From NCBI GenBank assembly GCA_044221555.1, contig JBGAOY010000004.1:310001-374000 (forward strand): DNA of 64,000 nucleotides, given 5' to 3'. The notes below the pieces were generated by a model. The model was not told where the DNA came from. It saw nothing but the letters and a program-made list of their open reading frames with translations, and searched no databases. This DNA comes from JAEUJM01 sp044221555. GTDB lineage: Bacteria; Actinomycetota; Acidimicrobiia; Acidimicrobiales; DATDAH01. Below are positions 49,949-58,545 of this stretch, one piece after another (position 1 is the first letter of the stretch; every line of letters starts with the position of its first letter). A program made the translations under genes and the position numbers.

Positions 49949-51526
49949 ATGTCCGGGCAGGGCGACGGGCCGGAGGACGGCATCCACGACGTCGCAATCG
50001 TCGGCTTCGGTCCGGTGGGCGCCACCCTGGCCGCGCTGCTGGCCCCCTGGCTCGAGTCGGTGGCCGTCTTCGAGCGGTCGACCACGGTGTACCCGCTGCC
50101 GCGTGCCGCGCATCTCGACCACGAGGTCATGCGGGTGTTCGACGACGCCGGCGTGGCCGAGGGCGTGTTGCCTGCCACCACACCGGTGAAGGGCATGCAC
50201 TTCCTCGAGCGGCTGGGTGGGCACAAGCTGTTCGGCTTCGATGCACCCGAGGGCCCCACCCGGTACGGCTGGCCCGCGGGGCTGATGTTCTACCAACCCG
50301 AGCTGGAGGCCGCGCTGCGCCGCCCGTCGGCCCAGTGCCCGTGGGTCGAGGTGCACCTCGGCCACGACGTCGAGGCGGTCGTCGACCAAGGCGACCACGT
50401 CGAGCTCACCGTGCGCCACCTCGGCTCCGGGGATCTGTCGACACAGCGGGCCCGCTACGTCGTGGGGTGTGACGGGGCCCGCAGCACGGTCCGCAAGTCC
50501 GCCGGCATCACCTTCGACGATCTCGGGTTCGACGAGCCGTGGCTGGTGCTCGACGTCGAGTTGCTGCGGGACGACCTCGACCTGCCCGATGTGGTGCAAC
50601 AGGTCTGCGACCCCGCCCGGCCGGCCACCTTCGTGCCCATGCCGGGGAACCGCCGGCGTTGGGAGTTCATGCTCCTGCCCGGCGAGGACCCTGCCCGCAT
50701 GGAGCAGCCGGAGGTGTTCCGCCGACTCCTGGCCGACTGGGTGGATCCCGACGCGGTCGAGGTGATCCGCTCGGCGGTGTACCGCTTCCACGCGCTCATC
50801 GCGTCACCCTGGCGGGTCGGACGGCTGCTGCTGGCCGGCGACGCCGCCCACCAGATGCCCCCGTTCCTGGGCCAGGGCATGTGCGCCGGCGTGCGCGACG
50901 CCGCCAACCTGGCCTGGCGGCTTCACTGGGTGCTCGACGGCCTGGCCGGTGACCAACTGCTCGACACCTACGAGACCGAGCGCTCACCCCACGTGCGGTC
51001 GATCATCGACCTGGCGGTCACCATGGGCTCGATCATCTGCACCCTCGATCCCGAGGTCGCCGCCGCCCGCAACCAGCAGTTCCGCGAGCACCCCGAACTG
51101 GCACCCACCGGCGAGCCCGGGGAGCTGCTGCCGGCGCTCGGGCCCGGCGTGTTCCAGCGGGATGCTGCGGGCGCGGTGGTGCCGCCGGCGGGCACCTGCT
51201 TCATCAACCCGCGCCTGGACGACGTGTTCTCGTCGCCGCTCGACGAGTACGTCCGGTCCCACTTCTCGATCCTCACCCGATGCGGGACGCCCACGTGGAG
51301 ACTCGACTGGGGCGGCGGCGCCGGAGGCGCGGGTGGCCGGCCCACCCTCCGCTCGGGCCCACCCGTGTCCGAGGAACACCAATTCCCCGAGGTGGACGCC
51401 TGGTTGGACGAGCACGGCGCCGCGGCCGTCATCGTGCGTCCCGACCACTACGTGTGGGGCGTCGCCAGGTCGCTCGAAGACCTGCCGGCGCTGATCGACC
51501 AGTTGGGCGAGCAGCTCCGCCCCTGA
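49949..51526 (+). CDS. FAD-dependent aromatic hydroxylase, MhpA-like
   Basis: A 525-residue class A flavoprotein monooxygenase. The dinucleotide-binding motif is VGFGPVGATLAALLAPW, the DG motif is CDGARSTVRKSAGI, and the GD motif is LLLAGDAAHQMPPFLGQGMCAG. Length and layout match 3-(3-hydroxyphenyl)propionate hydroxylase and related enzymes, with a thioredoxin-like C-terminal domain (ending VIVRPDHYVWGVARSLEDL). It would add a hydroxyl to a phenolic substrate, giving the catechol that the preceding dioxygenase opens. It is followed by a convergent TetR gene after 103 featureless nt. Confidence 0.9.
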   Translation: MSGQGDGPEDGIHDVAIVGFGPVGATLAALLAPWLESVAVFERSTTVYPLPRAAHLDHEVMRVFDDAGVAEGVLPATTPVKGMHFLERLGGHKLFGFDAPEGPTRYGWPAGLMFYQPELEAALRRPSAQCPWVEVHLGHDVEAVVDQGDHVELTVRHLGSGDLSTQRARYVVGCDGARSTVRKSAGITFDDLGFDEPWLVLDVELLRDDLDLPDVVQQVCDPARPATFVPMPGNRRRWEFMLLPGEDPARMEQPEVFRRLLADWVDPDAVEVIRSAVYRFHALIASPWRVGRLLLAGDAAHQMPPFLGQGMCAGVRDAANLAWRLHWVLDGLAGDQLLDTYETERSPHVRSIIDLAVTMGSIICTLDPEVAAARNQQFREHPELAPTGEPGELLPALGPGVFQRDAAGAVVPPAGTCFINPRLDDVFSSPLDEYVRSHFSILTRCGTPTWRLDWGGGAGGAGGRPTLRSGPPVSEEHQFPEVDAWLDEHGAAAVIVRPDHYVWGVARSLEDLPALIDQLGEQLRP

Positions 51527-51629
51527 TCTGAGTCGGCCGAGCAGGCGGAGCGGCGGAGCGGTCGCGGGGATCTGATCGCCGGCGCACCGGGCGGAGCCAG
51601 CGCCCGTGGGGCGAAGCGGGTGCCGGTGC

Positions 51630-52247
51630 TCAGGGGGTCGGGGCGGGTCGGAGCAGGGCCCGCAACGACCGCTGCAACACGGCCCGGGCCCGGTCGCGAG
51701 TGAGGCTCTGGGTGGTGCGCAGGCGCTCCCAGGCTTCCCAACTGGTCACCAGGTCGAGGGCGTCGAGCAGTGTGCAACGCCCTGCCCGTCCCGACTCCTC
51801 GTCGAGCTCGGGGGCGAAGGTGGCCGACACCTGGTCGCGCAGCACACGGGTGAGGACGACGAGGTTCTCGTCGATGGTCGGCGACCGGTGGCGCAGGAGC
51901 AGTGCCGCCCGCCGCACCGGTGACACGACCTCGAACAGCTCGCAGCGGCGTTCCACCAGGTCGCCGATGCGGTCGTCCAGCGAGCCCGTGGTGACCGGGG
52001 GCACGAGCAGCGGCTCGATCTGCGTGCGCTGACGGCTGACCGCTTCGAGCGCGAGGCTCTCGACATCGGCGAAGTGGAAGTACACCGACCGCAGGGAGAC
52101 GCCGGCCTGATCGGCGATCTGCAGCGCGGTCGGGTCGGGGACGCCCCGGTGGTAGAGGCCGAGCATCGCGTCGACGATGGCCTCGCGAGAGCGTTCGTCG
52201 CGGAACACCAGGCTGTCGCGAGTGCTGGTCGCGTCCGCTTCCCCCAC
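51630..52247 (-). CDS. TetR-family transcriptional regulator
   Basis: A 205-residue regulator. The N-terminal HTH is SREAIVDAMLGLYHRG ... ALQIADQAGVSLRSVYFHFADVESLALEA, the TetR DNA-binding signature. The C-terminal ligand domain is helical and not assignable. It is convergent with the hydroxylase gene and may be a second regulator of that cluster, or may regulate the divergent GNAT/acyl-CoA synthetase gene. The GTG start has a weak GAGGAT box 6 nt upstream. Confidence 0.9.
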   Translation of the reverse strand: MGEADATSTRDSLVFRDERSREAIVDAMLGLYHRGVPDPTALQIADQAGVSLRSVYFHFADVESLALEAVSRQRTQIEPLLVPPVTTGSLDDRIGDLVERRCELFEVVSPVRRAALLLRHRSPTIDENLVVLTRVLRDQVSATFAPELDEESGRAGRCTLLDALDLVTSWEAWERLRTTQSLTRDRARAVLQRSLRALLRPAPTP

Positions 52248-52363
52248 CCCGCGATCCTCTCACATCCCGCGGTGGCGGCCCAGAGCGGTCACACGGCATC
52301 CGTGGCCGACGAGGGCCGGCTGCTCGAATCGCGAACCGTCACCCGTCCGGTCGCGTCCACCTC

Positions 52364-52369
52364 TAGGTT
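52364..52369 (+). promoter_or_regulatory. -10 box (TAGGTT)
   Basis: TAGGTT ends 6 nt before the ATG at 52376, indicating a leaderless message. Confidence 0.45.
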
Positions 52370-52375
52370 GGCGCC

Positions 52376-55015
52376 ATGGCGGATGCCGCGAGCTACCCGG
52401 GCCAGTGGGCGTCCGACGTGGTGCTGGCCGACGGCTCCACCGCCCACGTCCGGCCGATCCGACCCGACGATCGCGAGCGGCTGACCGCGTTCCACGCCCG
52501 CCAGTCTCCCGAGAGCATCTACCTCCGCTACTTCACGCCCCGCCCCACACTCAGCGAGTCCGACCTCGATCGCTTCACCAACGTCGACTACCGCGACCGG
52601 ATGGCCTTCGTCGCGCTCCTGGGTGACGACCTCGTTGCCGTCGCCCGCTACGACCGCTGGTCCGGCCGCGACGACGCCGAGGTCGCGTTCATGGTCGATG
52701 ACGAGCACCAGGGGCTGGGCATCGCCACCGTGTTGCTCGAGTTCCTCGCCGAGGCGGCCCGCCAAGAGGGGTTTCGCCGCTTCAGCGCCCAGGTGCTGCC
52801 ATCGAACCGGAAGATGCTCTCCGTGTTCCGGCAGGCGGGCTTCGAGGTCACCAGCCAGTTCGGCGACGGCGTGATCGAGGTGATGTTGGACATCGAACCG
52901 TCACCCGAGGCCATGGCGGCCATCGAGGAGCGGGGCCACCTGGCCGAGGCCCGGTCGGTGGGCCGCCTGCTGGCCCCGCACTCGGTCGCGGTGATCGGCG
53001 CGGGACGCTCGGCCGGTGGGCTCGGCCACCAGGTGGTGCTCAACCTGGTCGCGGCCGGGTTCGCCGGTCCGGTGTACCCGGTGAACCCCGCCGCCGATCA
53101 GGTGGCCGGCGTGCCGGCCTACGCCAGCGTGCTCGACATCCACGCGCCGGTGGACCAGGCGGTGATCGCGGTGCCGGCCCCCGCGGTCTCGGCGGCGGTG
53201 CTCGACTGCGCCCGCGCCCGGGTGCAGAGCCTGGTGATCGTGTCCTCGGGGTTCAGCGACGCGGGCCCCGACGGCGCCGCCGCCGAGCGCGACCTGGTGC
53301 GCCTGGCCCGCCGGTACGGCATGCGGGTGGTGGGCCCGAACTGCCTTGGCGTTATCAACACCGACCCGGAGGTCCGCCTGCACGCCTCCCACACCCCGGC
53401 CATGCCGTCGCCCGGTGGCATCGGCCTGCTGTCGCAGTCGGGCTCGTTGGGCACCGCCATCCTCGACCACGCCGAGGCCCTGGGCCTCGGCATCTCCACC
53501 TTCGTGGAGGCCGGCAACAAGGCCGACGTCAGCGCCAACGACCTCCTGCAGTACTGGGAGGACGACGAGCGCACGTCGCTGGTGCTGCTGCACCTCGAGT
53601 CGTTCGGCAACGCGCGGCGCTTCAGCCGCATCGCCCGCCGGGTGGCGCGCCACAAGCCGGTCATCGCGGTCAAGAGCGGCGCGGTCATCCCGGCGTGGGC
53701 CGAGCACTCGTGGCTCCAGGGCGCGACCCTCGATGCGCTGCTCGGGCAGATGGGGGTCATCCGGGTCGACGGTATCGAAGCCATGTTCGACGTGGCCCGC
53801 CTGCTCGTGCGCCAACCGGTGCCGGCCGGCAATCGGGTGGCCATCATCACGAACGCCGGCGGTCCGGCCCGTCTGGCTGCGGATGCGTGTGAGGGCGCCG
53901 GCCTCACCCTCGCCCGCCTCACGCCGACGGCGGACGCGGTGGGCCATCCCATCGACCTCGTCCACCACGCCGGCCCGTCGGACTACGCCGCGGCCCTGGA
54001 ACGGGTGCTGGCCGACGACCAGGTCGACTCGGCGCTGGTGATCTACGCACCCCCGCTGGCCGACCGCACCGACGAGGTGATCACCGCGATCGCCACCCAC
54101 GCCTCGTCCGCGACCAAGCCGGTGGTCGCCACCGTGCTGGGCGTGGGCGCCGCCGACCTCAGCCTGCCGACCGACGGTGCAGTGCCCGGCTTCACGTTCC
54201 CCGAACGGGCGGCGCGTGCGCTCGGGACCGCTTCGGCGTACGGCGCGTGGCTCGGTGAGGAGGCGGGGGAGATCCCGCCGGTCGAAGGTGTCGACGACGA
54301 GTCGGCCGAGGCGTTGGTGAGCGGTCTGCTCGTCCGGCACCCGGACGGCGTGGTCCTGGGACCGGCCGACGCCGACGCGCTGCTCGCCGCGTACGGGCTG
54401 CAGGTCGCGTCCCGGCGCCTCGCGGCGACCGCCGGCGAGGCGGTCAAGGCGGCGCGCGCCGTGGGGTACCCCGTGGCCCTGAAGGCCACGGGTCTCGAGC
54501 ACCTGGGCAAGACCGAGGCCGCCGGCGTGGCGCTCGACCTCCATCGCTCCGACGATGTCCGCCGGGCGTTCCGGCGGATGCACGACGCGCTGGGCGGTGC
54601 CATGGTGCCGGCACTGGTGCAGCGCATGGTCACGCCTGGGGTCGACCTGGCCGTGGGGGTCTACCAGCACCCGTCGGTGGGTGGAGTGATCGCCCTTGGT
54701 CCCGGTGGCGCGGCCGCCGCCAGCACCGGTGCCGCGGTGCTCCGTGTGCTGCCGTTGACCGACCTCGACATCGCCCGCCTCCTCGGGCGGCGGCCCGTCG
54801 CGGCCTGGTTGGACGGTGCCGAGTCGACGGTCGATCTGGGCGCGCTCACCGACGTCCTGGCCCGGCTGGCCCGGCTCGCCGACGACCTGCCCGAGGTCGC
54901 CGAGTTGCGGGCCAACCCGGTCATCGCGTCGGCCGACGGTGCCGTCCTCGCCGACGTGACCGTGCGGCTCGAGCCGTGGCGGCGGCTCGACCCGATCGCA
55001 CTGCGTCGACTCTGA
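52376..55015 (+). CDS. GNAT acetyltransferase fused to NDP-forming acyl-CoA synthetase
   Basis: An 879-residue protein. Residues 15-165 are a GNAT domain (VRPIRPDDRERL; VAFMVDDEHQGLGIATVLLEFLAEAA with the acetyl-CoA loop). Residues 190-300 form a CoA-binding domain (SVAVIGAGRSAGGLGHQVV). Residues 310-630 are succinyl-CoA-ligase-like (LLSQSGSLGTAILDHAEALGLG). Residues 640-870 are an ATP-grasp domain (YPVALKATGLEHLGKTEAAGV). This is the Pat/AcP protein-acetyltransferase family, but with GNAT at the N-terminus rather than the C-terminus as in Salmonella Pat. A role in lysine acylation that controls acyl-CoA synthetases is likely. Confidence 0.88.
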   Translation: MADAASYPGQWASDVVLADGSTAHVRPIRPDDRERLTAFHARQSPESIYLRYFTPRPTLSESDLDRFTNVDYRDRMAFVALLGDDLVAVARYDRWSGRDDAEVAFMVDDEHQGLGIATVLLEFLAEAARQEGFRRFSAQVLPSNRKMLSVFRQAGFEVTSQFGDGVIEVMLDIEPSPEAMAAIEERGHLAEARSVGRLLAPHSVAVIGAGRSAGGLGHQVVLNLVAAGFAGPVYPVNPAADQVAGVPAYASVLDIHAPVDQAVIAVPAPAVSAAVLDCARARVQSLVIVSSGFSDAGPDGAAAERDLVRLARRYGMRVVGPNCLGVINTDPEVRLHASHTPAMPSPGGIGLLSQSGSLGTAILDHAEALGLGISTFVEAGNKADVSANDLLQYWEDDERTSLVLLHLESFGNARRFSRIARRVARHKPVIAVKSGAVIPAWAEHSWLQGATLDALLGQMGVIRVDGIEAMFDVARLLVRQPVPAGNRVAIITNAGGPARLAADACEGAGLTLARLTPTADAVGHPIDLVHHAGPSDYAAALERVLADDQVDSALVIYAPPLADRTDEVITAIATHASSATKPVVATVLGVGAADLSLPTDGAVPGFTFPERAARALGTASAYGAWLGEEAGEIPPVEGVDDESAEALVSGLLVRHPDGVVLGPADADALLAAYGLQVASRRLAATAGEAVKAARAVGYPVALKATGLEHLGKTEAAGVALDLHRSDDVRRAFRRMHDALGGAMVPALVQRMVTPGVDLAVGVYQHPSVGGVIALGPGGAAAASTGAAVLRVLPLTDLDIARLLGRRPVAAWLDGAESTVDLGALTDVLARLARLADDLPEVAELRANPVIASADGAVLADVTVRLEPWRRLDPIALRRL

Positions 55016-55093
55016 ACCGGCCGCGAGCGGTGCACCATCGACCCATGACCCGTGAACCTTGTCGGCGCTCGAGTGGTGCACCACACTGAGTCG

Positions 55094-56170
55094 ATGGGGA
55101 CCGATGGCTTCCCTCCAGGTCCGGCGCGATCAGCCGGTCCGAGCCCGGAGACTCCCCAACTCATCGCTCCGGCATCCGAGATCGGGCGGTACGACGAGGT
55201 CCGGCTGTCGCGCGAGCGGGGCCGGCAGCAGTGGTTCGAGGCGGAGGACCGGTGGGAAGGCGAGGTCGTCAGCGTCGTGGCCGTCGACGTGGGCGAGCCC
55301 CGGCGGTCGCAGATCGGAGACCTGCAGGCCGCCACCAGGGTCGATCACGCCGCGGTCGTTCGACCTCGTCAACTGACACGTGGCGCGACGGGCTGGCTCC
55401 TCGTCACCGACCGCGTCCAGGGTGAGACGCTGGACGAGTTGGTGGCTCGGCACGGGCCCGTGCGAGGCGATCGGCTGATCGTGCTCGCCGCCGATCTCTT
55501 CGCCGGCCTCGCCGCTGTCCATCGCGCCGGGATCGCGCATGGCAACGTCGACGGATCCCATGTCGTGGTCGGCCCGCGGGGACAGATCCAGATCATCGGG
55601 CTCGGTCTGGCTGCGATCGACCCGACCGCGCGCCCGTCCCCGCAGGCGGACCTGAGCGACGTCGTCCGCCTGCTCCACCACGTCGCCGGCGACCGTCCGC
55701 CTCCGGCGCCGCTGGCGCGGGTGCTCGAGCGCGTCACCGCCGGCGAGTTGGATGCGCCGGCCGCCCGCGACGAGTTGCTGCCGCCCGTCGGCGCCGCCGC
55801 TGCCCCCCCGGACCACGTCGACACCCGCGCCGCCGGCCCGCTCGCGCCCCGGCCCTGGTGGGTGCGGGCACTGGCCGCGGTGCTCGTGGCCACGGCGCTG
55901 GGAGGACTGGTCCTCGTGGCCACGAGCCTGTTGACCGGTGGGGACGAGGTCGGACCACCGACCGCGGTGCCCGACGTCGTCGGCTCGCCGCTGACGTCGG
56001 CCCAGCAGGCCATGGACAGAGCGGGATTCACCATCGACGTCCAGCTCCAGGCCGCGCCCGACTCCTCCGCCGGCGAGGTGGTGTCACAGGAGCCTCGGGG
56101 GGGTGTCGACGCGCCTCGAGGCTCCCGGGTCGTGGTCGTGGTCGCCACCAGCGGCGGCGCGCCACCGTAA
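55094..56170 (+). CDS. pseudokinase with one PASTA domain
   Basis: A 358-residue PknB-like membrane protein lacking a working kinase site. The catalytic-loop position reads HRAGIAHGNVDGSHVVV: HGN stands where kinases have HRD. The Mg-binding DFG is IGLGLA, so both key Asp residues are gone. A short N-lobe, one transmembrane helix (ALAAVLVATALGGLVLVATSL, about residues 265-290) and a single extracytoplasmic PASTA domain (VPDVVGSPLTSAQQAMDRAGF ...) follow. PASTA binds muropeptides or lipid II, so it may be a wall sensor that signals by binding. ATG at 55094 is preferred, with CACACT 6 nt upstream; GTG at 55052 is possible. Confidence 0.75.
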   Translation: MGTDGFPPGPARSAGPSPETPQLIAPASEIGRYDEVRLSRERGRQQWFEAEDRWEGEVVSVVAVDVGEPRRSQIGDLQAATRVDHAAVVRPRQLTRGATGWLLVTDRVQGETLDELVARHGPVRGDRLIVLAADLFAGLAAVHRAGIAHGNVDGSHVVVGPRGQIQIIGLGLAAIDPTARPSPQADLSDVVRLLHHVAGDRPPPAPLARVLERVTAGELDAPAARDELLPPVGAAAAPPDHVDTRAAGPLAPRPWWVRALAAVLVATALGGLVLVATSLLTGGDEVGPPTAVPDVVGSPLTSAQQAMDRAGFTIDVQLQAAPDSSAGEVVSQEPRGGVDAPRGSRVVVVVATSGGAPP

Positions 56171-56221
56171 CCAGCGCGAAACCGAACTGAGATCACACCG
56201 CCGGACGGTGGAGCGGACGAC

Positions 56222-58492
56222 ATGGGCGCTCGGTTCGGTCAGGAGGTGGGTCCGGGAGTGACAAGACGTACCCACGCCCACGGCGTGCTCGGGTTGGCGG
56301 TCGTGGTCGCCGGATTCCTGGCCACGGTTGGGGGCGTGGTGGCGACGGCGACCGACGCGGCATCCTCGGGCCCGGCCGCCGTCGAGTCCGCGGAGGTCCC
56401 GTCGACCCCCACCGGAAGCATCGGGGACCAGGTGTTCGAGGATCGCGACGACGACGCTCGGCGAGATCCCGCCGAGCCCGGCGTCGGCGGGGTGACCGTC
56501 AACCTCTTGGACCGGGCCGGGCAGCGAGCGCTCACCAGCACGGGCGCGCCGGTACCACCCCAGGTCACCGACGCGGCGGGACGCTACGAGTTCACGGGCC
56601 TGGAGCCAGGGACCTACCGGGTGGGCTTCGCCGACCTGCCCGCCGGCGCCCGCCTCACCGGTCCCGGCGGTGACGCCGACGTCGACGATGATTCCGATCC
56701 CGATCCGGCCACCGGGACGACCCCGCCACTCGACCTCTCCGTGGGCGAGCGCGACCTCACGGTCGACGCCGGCGTGTTCGTGCCGGCTCCCGGCGTGGCG
56801 ATCGAGACGCGCGTCCAAGGACTCGATGCCGACGTCGCACCGGGCCCGTCCGTCGCCGAGGGGGCTGAGGTCGGGTTCGACTACCTGGTCACCAACACCG
56901 GGAACGAGCGGCTCGTGGACCTCGTCGTGGCCGACGACCAGGGCATCACGGTCGACTGCGCGCAGACGACGGTGGCCATCGGGCAGACGATCGCCTGCTC
57001 GGGCGCCTCGACGGCGACCGCCGGCGTGCACCGCAACCTCGGCACCGTGGTCGCGACCGGCGCCGACTCCGCGCTGGAGGTCTCCGCCGAGGATCCCGCC
57101 CACCACACCGGTGCCGCGGCGGGCCTCGTGGTCGACAAGCAGGTCGAGGGTGCCGACGCCGATGTCGCAGCCGACGCGCTCCGGGTACCGGCCGGATCGC
57201 CGGTCACCTACACCTTCACCGTCACCAACGTCGCCGCGGAGACCGCCGTCGACGTCTGGCTCGAAGACGTCGGTGCCGGGGCGGTGCCGTGCCCTGCCGA
57301 CGAGGTGGCCCCGGGCGAGGCGATGGTCTGCGAGCCGCGAACCCTCCCGGCGCCGGTCGGCCTGGGCACCAACGTGGTCGTCGCCCGCGGTCGGTCTGGG
57401 GATTCGTCGACACCGTTGGTGGCGACCGACACAGCCAACGTCTTCGGCCTCGACCCCGGCCTCGTGCTGTTCAAAGAGGCGTACGACCCGGCTCGGAGGA
57501 CCTACCTCGATGCCGACGCGGACGCAGGCTCACCAGGGAGCAACGACGGGGCGGCCGCTGTGCTCGAGCCCGGGGCCGCCGCCCGCTACCGGCTCCAGCT
57601 CACCAACACCGGCAACGTCGATCTCCCGGGTGCCTCGGTGGTCGATCAGGGATGCGACGCCGCGCCGGAGGTGGTGCTCGGTGATCACGGATCGTCGGGC
57701 ACGCTCGAGGTGGGTGAGGCCTGGACCCTGCGGTGCGAACGCGCGGGCGTCACCGAGCCCTACACGAACAGCGCCGAGGCGACGGCGAACGGCGTGACCG
57801 CCGGCGAGCGCGCCCGTGTGACCGTGTCGGCGGCCGAGGTGGCCGACCTGGCGTTGGCCAAGACCCTGCTTCCGCGCTCCGGCGATGCGGTGGAGTGGGC
57901 GCTGACCGTGCTGAACCTCGGCCCCGGCCCCGCCGACGGCCCGGTGAGCGTGGTCGACGACCTGCCGGCGGGGCTGGCCTTCACGGGTGCGGCCGGAGCG
58001 GGCTGGACCTGCACGGCGACCGGCCAGGTGGTCCGCTGCGACGGGCCCGGGCTCGCCGAGGGTGCCTCGTCCCGCGTCGTGCTCACCACCCGACTCGCCC
58101 CCGGGACGACCGGGACCCTGCGCAACGCGGCCCGCCTGGACGGCGCCGACGGCAACGGGGCCAACGATGCCAGCAGCGCGGTGTTGAGCGTCACCACGAC
58201 GACGTCGACGTCCGCGCCACCGACGACCGCGCCACCGACCTCCGCGCCAACGACGACCGCGCCACCGACCACCCTGCTGCCTCCGGGCCCACCGGGTGCC
58301 GGGCCCCGGAACGACGCGAACGGGGGGCACGGAGGGCCGAGCACCCCAGGTGGCCACATCCCGAGCACCGGCGCCGACGTCCTGGGGCTGTGGATCACGG
58401 GACTGTCCCTGGTGGCCCTCGGCCTGCTCCTCGTCTGGTCGGGCCGCCGCCGTCGCAAGGTCGACACGACCGCCGAGGCCGGCAGGCCGTAG
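56222..58492 (+). CDS. LPXTG-like surface protein with SdrD-B and DUF11 repeats
   Basis: A 756-residue surface protein. Its N-terminal export signal (HGVLGLAVVVAGFLATVGGVVA, then TDAASSGPAAVESAEV) matches the two proteins downstream. The SdrD-B-type domain (about 65-195, GSIGDQVFEDRDDDARRDP) and four DUF11-like beta-sandwich repeats (each with VTNTGN/NLGPGPADGP-type motifs) follow, then a Thr/Pro spacer. The sorting signal at the end is IPSTGADVLG, a hydrophobic segment, then RRRRK. It is expected to be covalently wall-anchored by a sortase. GTG at 56258, after AGGAGG, is an alternative start that would give a short N-terminus like its neighbours. Confidence 0.82.
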   Translation: MGARFGQEVGPGVTRRTHAHGVLGLAVVVAGFLATVGGVVATATDAASSGPAAVESAEVPSTPTGSIGDQVFEDRDDDARRDPAEPGVGGVTVNLLDRAGQRALTSTGAPVPPQVTDAAGRYEFTGLEPGTYRVGFADLPAGARLTGPGGDADVDDDSDPDPATGTTPPLDLSVGERDLTVDAGVFVPAPGVAIETRVQGLDADVAPGPSVAEGAEVGFDYLVTNTGNERLVDLVVADDQGITVDCAQTTVAIGQTIACSGASTATAGVHRNLGTVVATGADSALEVSAEDPAHHTGAAAGLVVDKQVEGADADVAADALRVPAGSPVTYTFTVTNVAAETAVDVWLEDVGAGAVPCPADEVAPGEAMVCEPRTLPAPVGLGTNVVVARGRSGDSSTPLVATDTANVFGLDPGLVLFKEAYDPARRTYLDADADAGSPGSNDGAAAVLEPGAAARYRLQLTNTGNVDLPGASVVDQGCDAAPEVVLGDHGSSGTLEVGEAWTLRCERAGVTEPYTNSAEATANGVTAGERARVTVSAAEVADLALAKTLLPRSGDAVEWALTVLNLGPGPADGPVSVVDDLPAGLAFTGAAGAGWTCTATGQVVRCDGPGLAEGASSRVVLTTRLAPGTTGTLRNAARLDGADGNGANDASSAVLSVTTTTSTSAPPTTAPPTSAPTTTAPPTTLLPPGPPGAGPRNDANGGHGGPSTPGGHIPSTGADVLGLWITGLSLVALGLLLVWSGRRRRKVDTTAEAGRP

Positions 58493-58545
58493 CCCACCCG
58501 TCAGAAACCTCGATGAACTCCTCGATCGCGTTCGAAAGGACCACC

